The notes under the pieces: generated by a model | Databases searched by the model: none | What the model saw: the letters and a program-made list of their open reading frames with translations, nothing else | What the model was told of the DNA's origin: nothing | Translations under genes and position numbers: made by a program | NCBI GenBank assembly: GCA_025934895.1 | Contig: JAICWH010000030.1 | Span: forward strand, 1-33,145 | Length of the DNA stretch: 33,145 bases | Direction: 5' to 3' | DNA from: Nocardioidaceae bacterium | GTDB taxonomy: Bacteria > Actinomycetota > Actinomycetes > Propionibacteriales > Nocardioidaceae | Shown here: positions 26,127 to 33,145 of the stretch, piece by piece | Position numbering within the stretch: the stretch's first letter is position 1 | Layout of the letters: each line of letters begins with the position of its first letter

Positions 26127-26634
26127 GGCCGACGTAGTAGCCGACCACCCGGCCGCTCTCCGCCGCGAGCTCCGACCACGGCAGCTCGAACTGCAGCACC
26201 GCCAGCGCGGCCGGCGGGAACCCGTGCAACAGGTCGGACACAGCGGCCGGATCACCCTCGCCGTCGTCGAGGAAGTGGCAGATGTACTCCGCGATCGGGT
26301 TGTGGCCCACGAACAGCACCGTCGTCGCGTCCGGTGGAGCGCCGCGGAGCGCATCCAGCACGACGTCGGCGCTGCCGGAGAACAGGGCGTCGTCGAAGGC
26401 CGCCCGGGCCGGGTCGACTCCCGACGCGTCGGCGACCTCGGCCCAGGTCTCCCGAGTGCGGGTCGCGGTGGAGACCAGTGCGAAGTCGGGGAGCAGCCCG
26501 GCCTCGCGCAGATGCCGGCCCACGTCCCTGGCGCTCTCCCGCCCACGAGCGGTCAGCGCGCGGGCGTGGTCGCTGTCCCCGAACGGCTCTGCCTTGGCAT
26601 GGCGCAGCACAAGCAGGCGCCGACCGCGGGTCAC
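26119..26634 (-). CDS. SixA-type histidine phosphatase
   Basis: The 171-aa protein belongs to the histidine phosphatase (phosphoglycerate mutase-like) superfamily, SixA branch. LLVLRHAKAEPFGD at the N-terminus holds the catalytic His of the RHG-like motif (here RHAK). TRTRETWAE and FVGHNPIAEYI (second catalytic His) follow in the usual order. SixA enzymes remove phosphate from phosphohistidine or other small substrates. I chose GTG 26634 because GAGG lies 6 nt upstream. ATG 26670 is possible but would overlap the divergent cyanophycinase start and its -10. The last codons lie in the 32-bp repeat array. Confidence 0.85.
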   Translation of the reverse strand: MTRGRRLLVLRHAKAEPFGDSDHARALTARGRESARDVGRHLREAGLLPDFALVSTATRTRETWAEVADASGVDPARAAFDDALFSGSADVVLDALRGAPPDATTVLFVGHNPIAEYICHFLDDGEGDPAAVSDLLHGFPPAALAVLQFELPWSELAAESGRVVGYYVGRS

Positions 26635-26655
26635 GGGACCCTCGTCGGCACCCCG

Positions 26656-26661
26656 TAGGCT
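26656..26661 (+). promoter_or_regulatory. Putative -10 (TAGGCT) for leaderless cphB-cphA
   Basis: TAGGCT is followed by GCCGTGC and then ATG 26669, a 7-nt spacing, in the short divergent gap with sixA. It would drive the cyanophycinase-cyanophycin synthetase pair. Confidence 0.45.
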
Positions 26662-26668
26662 GCCGTGC

Positions 26669-27703
26669 ATGCCGAACGGTTCATCGGACACCGGATCAAC
26701 TATATCCCCCCAAAGTGGACCGGGAGCCCTGATCGCCATCGGTGGTGCCGAGGACAAGCTCGGACTCCGCTCGGTGCTCGGCGAGTTCGTGTCGCTTGCG
26801 GGTGGCACGGACGCCAGGATCGCCGTCGTGCCCACCGCATCCTCGCTCGGACCCGAGATCGTCGAGGTGTACGACGCCCTCTTCCGCCGGCTCGGCGCCG
26901 GCCAGGTGGTCGGTGTGCGACCGCAGACCCGCGAGGAGGCCGAGCACCCGGCGATGGTCGGCCTGCTCGGGGACGCGACCGGCATCTTCATGACCGGCGG
27001 CAACCAGCTCAAGCTGTCCTCGATCGTGAACGGTACGGCGTTCGGCGACGCGATCGTGGCGGCCCACCGACGCGGCGTGGTGGTCGCCGGCACCAGTGCA
27101 GGTGCCAGCATCCAGTCCAGCCACATGGTGGCGTTCGGCCCCGGCGGCTCCACCCCCAAGCAGCGGATGACCCAGCTCGCCGGCGGTCTGGGCCTGGTCC
27201 GCGACGTGGTCATCGACCAGCACTTCGCCCAACGCAACCGCTACGGCCGGCTGCTGATGCTCGTCGCGCAGAGCCCCGGCCTGCTGGGCATCGGCATCGA
27301 CGAGGACACCGCGGCGGTGGTCACCAGCGAGCCCAGCCCCGACCTGGCGAGCACCGACCGGGTGGAGATGCTCCGTGTGGTCGGGCGAGGTGCGGTCACC
27401 CTCTTCGACGCCCGCTCGGTGGTGTCGAACGCGGACACCGCCCGCCGTACGGCGCCACTGCTCGCGTCCGGCGTGGTGCTGCACGTGCTGCCGGCGGGCT
27501 CGGTGTTCAACCTCTCGGACCGCACCCTGGTGCGCCCGACGGCGACGGTGGACCCGGCCGAGGCCGAGGAGCTGGCGGTTGCAGGACGTGACCTGAAGCG
27601 GTTGGCTCGAGACATCGCCGCCGGCGACGTGTCCCCGACCGTGCTGCGGCGGCGCAGAGCCCGACAAGCCCCTGACCCGGTCATCGAAGGAGATCCTGCA
27701 TGA
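26669..27703 (+). CDS. cphB: Cyanophycinase
   Basis: Cyanophycinase is a serine exopeptidase that cuts cyanophycin (poly-Asp with Arg side chains) into beta-Asp-Arg dipeptides. The 344-aa protein has the S51-family catalytic Ser143 in GTSAGAS, FMTGGNQLKL (the Gly-Gly-Asn-Gln element), VVPTASSLGPE and VIDQHFAQRNRYGR, all typical of the family. It is longer than the roughly 270-300 residues common in the family because of a C-terminal basic extension (last 50 residues). Its stop overlaps the cphA start (ATGA), so degradation and synthesis genes are co-translated. Export is unlikely, as there is no signal peptide. Confidence 0.92.
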   Translation: MPNGSSDTGSTISPQSGPGALIAIGGAEDKLGLRSVLGEFVSLAGGTDARIAVVPTASSLGPEIVEVYDALFRRLGAGQVVGVRPQTREEAEHPAMVGLLGDATGIFMTGGNQLKLSSIVNGTAFGDAIVAAHRRGVVVAGTSAGASIQSSHMVAFGPGGSTPKQRMTQLAGGLGLVRDVVIDQHFAQRNRYGRLLMLVAQSPGLLGIGIDEDTAAVVTSEPSPDLASTDRVEMLRVVGRGAVTLFDARSVVSNADTARRTAPLLASGVVLHVLPAGSVFNLSDRTLVRPTATVDPAEAEELAVAGRDLKRLARDIAAGDVSPTVLRRRRARQAPDPVIEGDPA

Positions 27704-30480
27704 GCGTCCCCTCGCCCGACCTGTCGATCCTCGAGACCCGCGTCTACCGCGGGGCCAACGTCTGGTCGTACGAGAAGGCGATCCATCTCGTCGTCGATCT
27801 GGGTTCACTGGAGGACCACCCCTCGAACACCCTCCCCGGCTTCAACGAGGACTTGGTGCAGATGCTGCCCGGCCTGCGCGAGCATTCGTGCTCGCGTGGG
27901 CGTCGCGGAGGCTTCCTCGAGCGGCTCAACGAGGGCACCTGGCTCGGGCACGTCGCCGAGCACACCGCGCTCGCACTGCAGCAGGCCGTCGGCCACGACG
28001 TACGCCGCGGCAAGACCCGGCAGGTCAAGGGTGAGAGGGGCCGCTACAACGTGATCTACGGCTACGTGGACGAGACCGTCGGACTGGCCGCGTCCCGGCT
28101 CGCCGTACGCCTGGTCAACCACCTGGTCCGGGCCGACCCCGGCTTCGACTGGGACGCGGAGCTCGAGGACTTCATCCTGCGGGCCGAACGGGCTGCGTTC
28201 GGGCCGTCCACCCAGGCGATCATCGACGAGGCGGTCTCCCGTGACATCCCCTGGATCCGGCTGAACAAGCACTCCCTCGTGCAGCTCGGGCAGGGCGTGC
28301 ACCAGAAGCGCATCCGCGCCACCATGACCTCGGCCACCAGCGCGATCGCGGTCGACGTCGCCTCCGACAAGGACCTCACCACCCGGCTGCTCGGCGCGGC
28401 GGGACTGCCGGTGCCCAAGCAGGAGTCGGTGCGTACGGCGGAGCAGGCGGTCGCCGTCGCGGAGCGGATCGGCTACCCCGTCGTGGTCAAGCCACTGGAC
28501 GGCAACCATGGCCGAGGGGTGTGCCTGGGGCTGGAGAACGCGGACGACGTGCGCGCGGCGTTCCCGGTGGCCGAGGAGCAGGCCCGCGGCCCGTGGGTGA
28601 TCGTGGAGTCGCAGATCACCGGACGCGACTACCGGTGCCTGATCGTCGACGGCCGGCTGGCCGCCGTGGCCGAGCGGGTGCCCGCACACGTCGTAGGGGA
28701 CGGGCGGAGCACCATCGAGGACCTCGTGGACCTCACCAATGCCGACCCGCGTCGCGGCGTCGGGCACGAGAAGGTGCTCACCCGGATCAAGGTGGACGAC
28801 GCGGCGCTGGCCCTGCTGGCTGACCAGGGCTACAAGCTCGGTGACGTCCCGGCCGCCGGCGAGCTGGTGAAGCTGACCCTCACCGGCAACATGTCCACCG
28901 GTGGCATCTCCATCGACCGCACCTTCGAGGCGCACCCGGAGAACGTCGAGATCGCCGAGGAGGCAGCCCGGATGGTGGGGCTGGACATCGCCGGCATCGA
29001 CTTCATCTGTCCCGACATCACCGAGCCGGTGCGGGAGACCGGTGGGGCGATCTGCGAGGTGAACGCGGCGCCCGGGTTCCGGATGCACACCCATCCGACC
29101 ATCGGCGACCCGCAGTTCATCTCCAAGCCCGTGGTCGACATGCTGTTCCCGCCGGGTGCGGCGAGCCGGATCCCGATCGTGGCGGTCACCGGCACGAACG
29201 GCAAGACGACCACGGCCCGGATGATCTCGCACATCTTCAAGGGTATGGGCCGCAAGGTCGGCATGACCTCGACGGACGGGGTCGTGATCGACGAGCGGCT
29301 GGTGATCCGCTCCGACGCGTCGGGTCCGAAGTCCGCGCGGATGGTCCTGCAGAATCCCCGCGTCGACTTCGCCGTGTTCGAGGTGGCGCGCGGGGGGATC
29401 CTCCGGGAGGGGCTCGGCTACGAGCGCAACGACGTGGCCGTGGTGCTCAACGTGCAGCCGGACCACCTCGGGCTGCGCGGCATCGACACCGTCGAGCAGC
29501 TCGCGGACGTGAAGGCGGTCCTGGTCGAGGCGGTCCCGCGGGACGGGCACGCCGTGCTGAACGCGGACGACCCACTGGTGCGCGAGATGCGACGTCGCTG
29601 CTCCGGCGAGGTCGTCTGGTTCTCGATGGCCGAGCCGGACTCCGACGAACGTGACCTGATCGACCAGCACTGCCGCCGCGGCGGCAAGGCACTCGTCCTG
29701 GAGCCCAGTGAGCGCGGCGAGATGATCGTCGTACGCCATGGGCGACGGGAGATGCAGCTCGCCTGGACCCACCTGCTGCCCTCGACGTTCAGTGGCCGGG
29801 CCCGGATGAACGTGCAGAACGCCCTCGCGGCGGCGGCCGCCGCCTTCGCCGCCGGGGCGCCGTTGCACGACATCCGCCAGGGCCTACGGACCTTCACCAC
29901 CAGCTACTACCTCTCGCCGGGGCGGCTCAACGAGCTCGAGGTCAACGGCGTGCAGGTGATCGTGGACTACTGCCACAACGCGCCCGGGATGAAGATGCTC
30001 GGCGACTTCGTGGACCGGGTCGGGGACAGCCTGGCGACGACGAGCGAGCTTGGCCGTCCCTCGCGGATCGGCGTCGTGGCCACCGCGGGCGACCGGCGCG
30101 ACGACGACATGCGTGAGCTGGGCGCGATCGCCGCTCAGCACTTCGACGTGGTGGTGGTCCGGGAGGACCAGTCGTTGCGGCACCGGGAGCGGGGGGCGAC
30201 CGCTGCCCTGGTGGCCGAGGGGGTGCGCGCAACGATGGCCGACGGGGGGCGGTGCAAGCAACTCGAGGTGGTCCTGGACGAGATCGCCGCCGTGCGGCAC
30301 GCCATGTCCCGCGCCAACGCCGGCGACCTGGTGGTGGTGTGCGTGGACCAGCACCCGGCCGTGATGGCCGAGCTGGAGAACTGGTCCAACCAGGCCCAGG
30401 CCGGCTCCGGGTCGACGGACGGCCCGGTCGGAGACCCGGACTACGCGCGTGCGGCTGCGGCCGTCGTACCCGACGCCTAG
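27700..30480 (+). CDS. cphA: Cyanophycin synthetase (CphA1-type)
   Basis: CphA1 builds cyanophycin, a nitrogen and carbon store: its ATP-grasp domain adds Asp to the backbone and its Mur-ligase domain attaches Arg to the Asp side chain. All three modules are present in this 926-aa protein: an N-domain (about residues 1-165, LETRVYRGANVWSYEKA), an ATP-grasp domain (about 215-475, with Lys264 in VVKPLDGNHGRG and Glu453/Asn455 in CEVNAAPGFRMH) and a Mur ligase (about 485-900, P-loop GTNGKTTT from 498, then ARGGIL and DHLGLRGI). The enzyme looks complete and active. A 4-nt overlap couples it to cphB; a paralogue lies convergently downstream. Confidence 0.94.
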   Translation: MSVPSPDLSILETRVYRGANVWSYEKAIHLVVDLGSLEDHPSNTLPGFNEDLVQMLPGLREHSCSRGRRGGFLERLNEGTWLGHVAEHTALALQQAVGHDVRRGKTRQVKGERGRYNVIYGYVDETVGLAASRLAVRLVNHLVRADPGFDWDAELEDFILRAERAAFGPSTQAIIDEAVSRDIPWIRLNKHSLVQLGQGVHQKRIRATMTSATSAIAVDVASDKDLTTRLLGAAGLPVPKQESVRTAEQAVAVAERIGYPVVVKPLDGNHGRGVCLGLENADDVRAAFPVAEEQARGPWVIVESQITGRDYRCLIVDGRLAAVAERVPAHVVGDGRSTIEDLVDLTNADPRRGVGHEKVLTRIKVDDAALALLADQGYKLGDVPAAGELVKLTLTGNMSTGGISIDRTFEAHPENVEIAEEAARMVGLDIAGIDFICPDITEPVRETGGAICEVNAAPGFRMHTHPTIGDPQFISKPVVDMLFPPGAASRIPIVAVTGTNGKTTTARMISHIFKGMGRKVGMTSTDGVVIDERLVIRSDASGPKSARMVLQNPRVDFAVFEVARGGILREGLGYERNDVAVVLNVQPDHLGLRGIDTVEQLADVKAVLVEAVPRDGHAVLNADDPLVREMRRRCSGEVVWFSMAEPDSDERDLIDQHCRRGGKALVLEPSERGEMIVVRHGRREMQLAWTHLLPSTFSGRARMNVQNALAAAAAAFAAGAPLHDIRQGLRTFTTSYYLSPGRLNELEVNGVQVIVDYCHNAPGMKMLGDFVDRVGDSLATTSELGRPSRIGVVATAGDRRDDDMRELGAIAAQHFDVVVVREDQSLRHRERGATAALVAEGVRATMADGGRCKQLEVVLDEIAAVRHAMSRANAGDLVVVCVDQHPAVMAELENWSNQAQAGSGSTDGPVGDPDYARAAAAVVPDA

Positions 30481-30610
30481 CCTGGCGTCGCGTGCGGAGC
30501 ACGACCCCCGGCCGAGGCGTGCGATCCCTGGCTCCTCTCACGACACGATCCCGACGGCGGTCCCCGTCGACCGATGAGGCGCCCGGGCGCTTGTGGACCG
30601 TCCTCAGTAC

Positions 30611-30735
30611 GCCGAGTCGGCGCATCCGCAGGGCCAGGACTGTCGTACTCCTGCGGACGCGCCGGGTCGGCACGGTTTCGGCCTGCGGACGCGCCGACTC
30701 GGCACGGTTTCGGCCTGCGGACGGGCCGGGTCGGC
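30611..30735. repeat. 32-bp-period repeat array D, one forward and three inverted copies
   Basis: The forward unit is 30611-30642 (GCCGAGTCGGC then GCATCCGCAGG). Three inverted units follow at 30640-30671, 30672-30703 and 30704-30735, each with CCTGCGGACG before a GCCG(A/G)(C/G)TCGGC-type core. The first two units face each other and can fold into a 22-bp stem with about three mismatches and a 17-nt loop. The array ends 9 nt before the stop of the leftward Mur ligase gene and lies 130 nt after cphA, in the 263-bp convergent gap. Confidence 0.9.
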
Positions 30736-30743
30736 ACCGGGGC

Positions 30744-32432
30744 TCAGCCGCGAGCGGCGCGGACCTTACGGCCCAGGGTGTCGGGGCTGTCCGCGGTGAA
30801 CCCCTGGGCGGCCAGCCAGTCGTAGACGCCCTGGCGGTCCTCGTGGGTCATCACCGCGACCACGTCACCGGGCTCGGCCCTGCTGACCAGCGTCTCGAGC
30901 GCCTCGACCTCGGTAGGGTACGACGGCACGTCGACCACCCCCACCCGGGCTGCGGCGGCGCGGAACAGCTCGTCGAGCTCCCCGACGGTCCGGCCGCGGA
31001 GGTACGCCGCCTTGTGCGCGATGACCAGCACGTCGGCGTCCCGGGCGCCGGTCTCCGCCAGGCTCGCGAGCACCTCGTCCTGCCGGTCCCCGACAGCTCC
31101 GAGGGCCAGCAGAAGCCGAGCCCCCGGCCGGCGTACGCCGTTCATGATCTCGAGCAGGGCCTCCAGCCCGGCCTCGTTGTGCGCGAGGTCCACCACCACG
31201 CTGAGCTCGCCGCGGCTGAAGAAGTTCATCCGGCCGGGATTGTGCTCGGCGTCCGGCCGGAAGGACCGCAGACCCTCGACGACGGCGTTCCTGGGCAGTC
31301 CGACGCCGAGCGCTGCCGAGGCGGCGGCCAGCGCGTTCTCCACATTGAACCGCGACAGACCCGCGAGGGTCATCGGGATGTCGGCGACCTCCAGGAGCGG
31401 GTCGGGGTCGCTGCCGGCGGTCAGGACGCACAGCCAGCCGTCGATGACGGTCGTCGCGCGGCCACCTGCGGACAGCGTCTCCCGGACAGCCGGGGAGTCC
31501 GGGTCGCGGGAGAACACCCACGGCCTGGCCTGGAGCGAGCCGCGGACGGCGTACACCCGGGGGTCGTCGCCGTTGAGCACCGCCCAGCCGCCGGGCCGGG
31601 TGATCCGCGACACCACCGCCTTCACCTCCGCGAGCTGGTCGACGGTCTCGATGCCCTGCAGGCCCAGGTGGTCAGCGGACACGTTGGTGAAGACGGAGAC
31701 GTCGTTGTAGGCGACCCCGATCCCCTTCAGCAGGATCCCGCCGCGGGCCGTCTCGGTCACCGCGAGCTGCACCCCGGGACGCTCGAGCACCCGACCGGCG
31801 CCCGAGGGCCCCGAGTAGTCGCCCGACTCCACCAGCTCGCCGTCGACGTAGATCCCGTCCGTGCTGGACCACCCGACGTGCATGCCGTGCCCCAGGGCGA
31901 TGTGCGCGATCATCCGCGACGTGGTGGTCTTCCCGTTCGTGCCGGTGACCGCGACCACCGGGACGCGCGGCCGTAGGGTCGCCGGTGGCGGCCCGGGCTC
32001 GGCGTCCCGGACGGCCGCCGCGGCCCGGCCGACCAGCTCGTCCAGGTCCGGGCTCGGCAACGCGTCGAGCACGTCGGCGACCGCGCGGGCCAGGGCCTCG
32101 GCCCGACCGCGATGCCGCCAGGGGTAGGCGACCACGAGCTGACGGACGTCACCCGAGGGCCTGGTCCGCACGCCCAGCCGTGTGGTGCCGGCCTCGCGGG
32201 CCACCTGGCGGACCAGCCGGGCGACGGCGCGGGCCGCGAACCGCTGCCGCAGCCCACCGCCGGGCTCGCCGGGACGCACCTGGCGCAGCCCGACGCGCGC
32301 GGCGAACCGCCGGGCGACGTCGTCGGGTGCGTCCACCAGCCGGGTGAGGTCCAAGGTGAGCTTCACCGCGGCCCGCGGGAAGTAGAGGTTGGGCCCTTCG
32401 AGGACGCGGAGCTCGACGAGTGCGGAGGTCAT
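30744..32432 (-). CDS. CphA-related Mur ligase lacking the ATP-grasp domain
   Basis: The 562-aa protein aligns with the neighbouring CphA at both ends but not the middle. Its N-terminal 125 residues (VELRVLEGPNLYFPRAAVKL) match the CphA N-domain, although the EH pair of CphA HVAEHTALALQ is lost (RFAARAVARLV). Residues 155-562 are a Mur ligase with P-loop GTNGKTTTSRM (164-174), ETARGGILLKGIG, ADHLGLQGIETVDQL, DLAHN and YLRGRTVGELD, all corresponding to CphA. The roughly 260-residue ATP-grasp is absent. Such a protein could ligate to a side-chain carboxylate but not extend a backbone. The substrate is unknown. An in-frame GTG at 32441 is an alternative start. Confidence 0.88.
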   Translation of the reverse strand: MTSALVELRVLEGPNLYFPRAAVKLTLDLTRLVDAPDDVARRFAARVGLRQVRPGEPGGGLRQRFAARAVARLVRQVAREAGTTRLGVRTRPSGDVRQLVVAYPWRHRGRAEALARAVADVLDALPSPDLDELVGRAAAAVRDAEPGPPPATLRPRVPVVAVTGTNGKTTTSRMIAHIALGHGMHVGWSSTDGIYVDGELVESGDYSGPSGAGRVLERPGVQLAVTETARGGILLKGIGVAYNDVSVFTNVSADHLGLQGIETVDQLAEVKAVVSRITRPGGWAVLNGDDPRVYAVRGSLQARPWVFSRDPDSPAVRETLSAGGRATTVIDGWLCVLTAGSDPDPLLEVADIPMTLAGLSRFNVENALAAASAALGVGLPRNAVVEGLRSFRPDAEHNPGRMNFFSRGELSVVVDLAHNEAGLEALLEIMNGVRRPGARLLLALGAVGDRQDEVLASLAETGARDADVLVIAHKAAYLRGRTVGELDELFRAAAARVGVVDVPSYPTEVEALETLVSRAEPGDVVAVMTHEDRQGVYDWLAAQGFTADSPDTLGRKVRAARG

Positions 32433-32476
32433 GGCGGCCACACGGTACCCCGGTCCGGGACAGCCGGGGACGGGCG

Positions 32477-33145
32477 TCAGGCGCCCATGGCGTGGTAGCC
32501 GCCGTCCACGTGCACGATCTCACCCGTGGTGGCCGGGAAGAAGTCGCTGAGCAGCGCCACCACCGCCTTCGCGGTCGGCACGGTGTCCTTCTCGTCCCAG
32601 CCCAGCGGGGAGCGGTCGCTCCACATCGACTCGAGGTCCTCGAAGCCCGGGATCGCCTTCGCCGCGAGGGTCTTGAGAGGGCCGGCGGAGACCAGATTGA
32701 CCCGCACGCCGTGGGGTCCGAGATCGCGGGCCAGATAGCGGGCCGTCGACTCCAGCCCCGCCTTGGCCACACCCATCCAGTCGTACGCCGGCCACGCGAC
32801 CGTCGCGTCGAAGGTCAGCCCCACCACCGACCCGCCGTCGCCCATCAGCGGCAGGCACGCGTTGGACAGGGAGACCAGGGAGTAGGCGGACACCTGCACG
32901 GCCTGGGCGACGTCCGGCCAGGGACCGGTGAGGAACTTGCCGCCGAGCAGCGTCTCGGGGTTGCCGAAGGCGATCGAGTGCACCACCCCGTCGAGCCCGT
33001 CCACGTGCTCGCGCAGCAGGTCCGGGAGCCGCTCGAGGTGCTCGGGGTCGGTGACGTCGAGCTCGACGACCGGCGTCGGCTGCGGGAGCCGCCCGACGAT
33101 GCGCCTGGTGATGCCCAGGGCGCGCCCGAAGTTGGACACCACGAC
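32477..33145 (-). CDS. fabI: Enoyl-ACP reductase, InhA/FabI type (N-terminus beyond window)
   Basis: The visible 222 residues are the C-terminal part of an NADH-dependent enoyl-ACP reductase, the last step of each fatty acid elongation cycle. GLDGVVHSIAFGNPE matches the InhA nucleotide-site strand, YDWMGVAKAGLES holds the catalytic Tyr-x6-Lys of enoyl reductases, and GEIVHVDGGYHAMGA is the family C-terminus. The N-terminal Rossmann glycine motif (about 30-45 residues) lies past the right edge, so the gene is partial here. It is 44 nt upstream of the CphA-like Mur ligase start in the same direction. In related genomes fabG usually precedes it. Confidence 0.93.
   Translation of the reverse strand, partial: VVVSNFGRALGITRRIVGRLPQPTPVVELDVTDPEHLERLPDLLREHVDGLDGVVHSIAFGNPETLLGGKFLTGPWPDVAQAVQVSAYSLVSLSNACLPLMGDGGSVVGLTFDATVAWPAYDWMGVAKAGLESTARYLARDLGPHGVRVNLVSAGPLKTLAAKAIPGFEDLESMWSDRSPLGWDEKDTVPTAKAVVALLSDFFPATTGEIVHVDGGYHAMGA

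Noticed and set aside
27805-29868. 687-aa minus-strand open frame
   Set aside because: It lies antisense to cphA, whose domains are unmistakable; long antisense frames are common in very GC-rich DNA.
30500-30800. Short coding frames across the repeat array
   Set aside because: Their translations are the repeat itself read in different frames (RVGASAG-like), with no independent start signal.

Overview
The window is very GC-rich, densely coding DNA from an actinomycete, most likely of the Nocardioides/Nocardioidaceae type. The pointers are a mycothiol-dependent DinB/MDMPI-type enzyme, an InhA-type enoyl-ACP reductase, a GuaB1-type IMPDH relative, a SerB with N-terminal ACT domains beside an ABC ATPase, and many starts that look leaderless (TANNNT 6-7 nt before ATG/GTG). 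The genus is an inference. I see no rRNA, tRNA, CRISPR array, prophage or insertion sequence.

Layout, left to right. 1-3.5 kb: a membrane protein, a PEP mutase/isocitrate lyase-like enzyme, and a leftward four-gene operon (a 49-aa membrane protein, two PRC-barrel proteins, a dienelactone hydrolase) with overlapping stops and starts. 3.5-7.1 kb: an orphan LysR effector domain, GuaB1 (probable GMP reductase) and galactokinase. 7.1-8.8 kb: a leftward TetR regulator, membrane protein and 70-aa protein, with a perfect TetR-like operator upstream. 8.9-12.2 kb: a rightward, tightly overlapping cassette of small membrane proteins (YtxH-like, holin-superfamily III, DUF3618, YihY/BrkB, DUF4235) ending in a peptide deformylase. 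12.3-14.9 kb: a membrane-anchored sulfatase convergent with an SpoU rRNA methyltransferase. 15.1-17.4 kb: cobT and a CysG-like cobA. 17.5-20.6 kb: a broken PEBP pseudogene, an SDR, an alpha/beta hydrolase and an MDMPI protein. 20.6-23.1 kb: nfeD, an SPFH protein and a TauE exporter. 23.1-26 kb: an ABC ATPase, an unknown protein and serB. 26.1-32.4 kb: sixA, cyanophycinase, cyanophycin synthetase and a convergent CphA-like Mur ligase that has no ATP-grasp domain. 32.5 kb to the edge: fabI (inhA), truncated by the window.

The most interesting points are these. (1) The cyanophycin locus carries a second CphA relative that keeps the N-domain and Mur ligase but lacks the aspartate-adding ATP-grasp module. 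(2) A 32-bp-period repeat with palindromic core GCCGASTCGGC and arm CGTCCGCAGG forms short arrays at three separate gene ends. (3) Seven of the eight convergent gene junctions carry short tandem or inverted repeats, several running over the stop codon of the leftward gene. No stretch above 300 bases lacks a gene.
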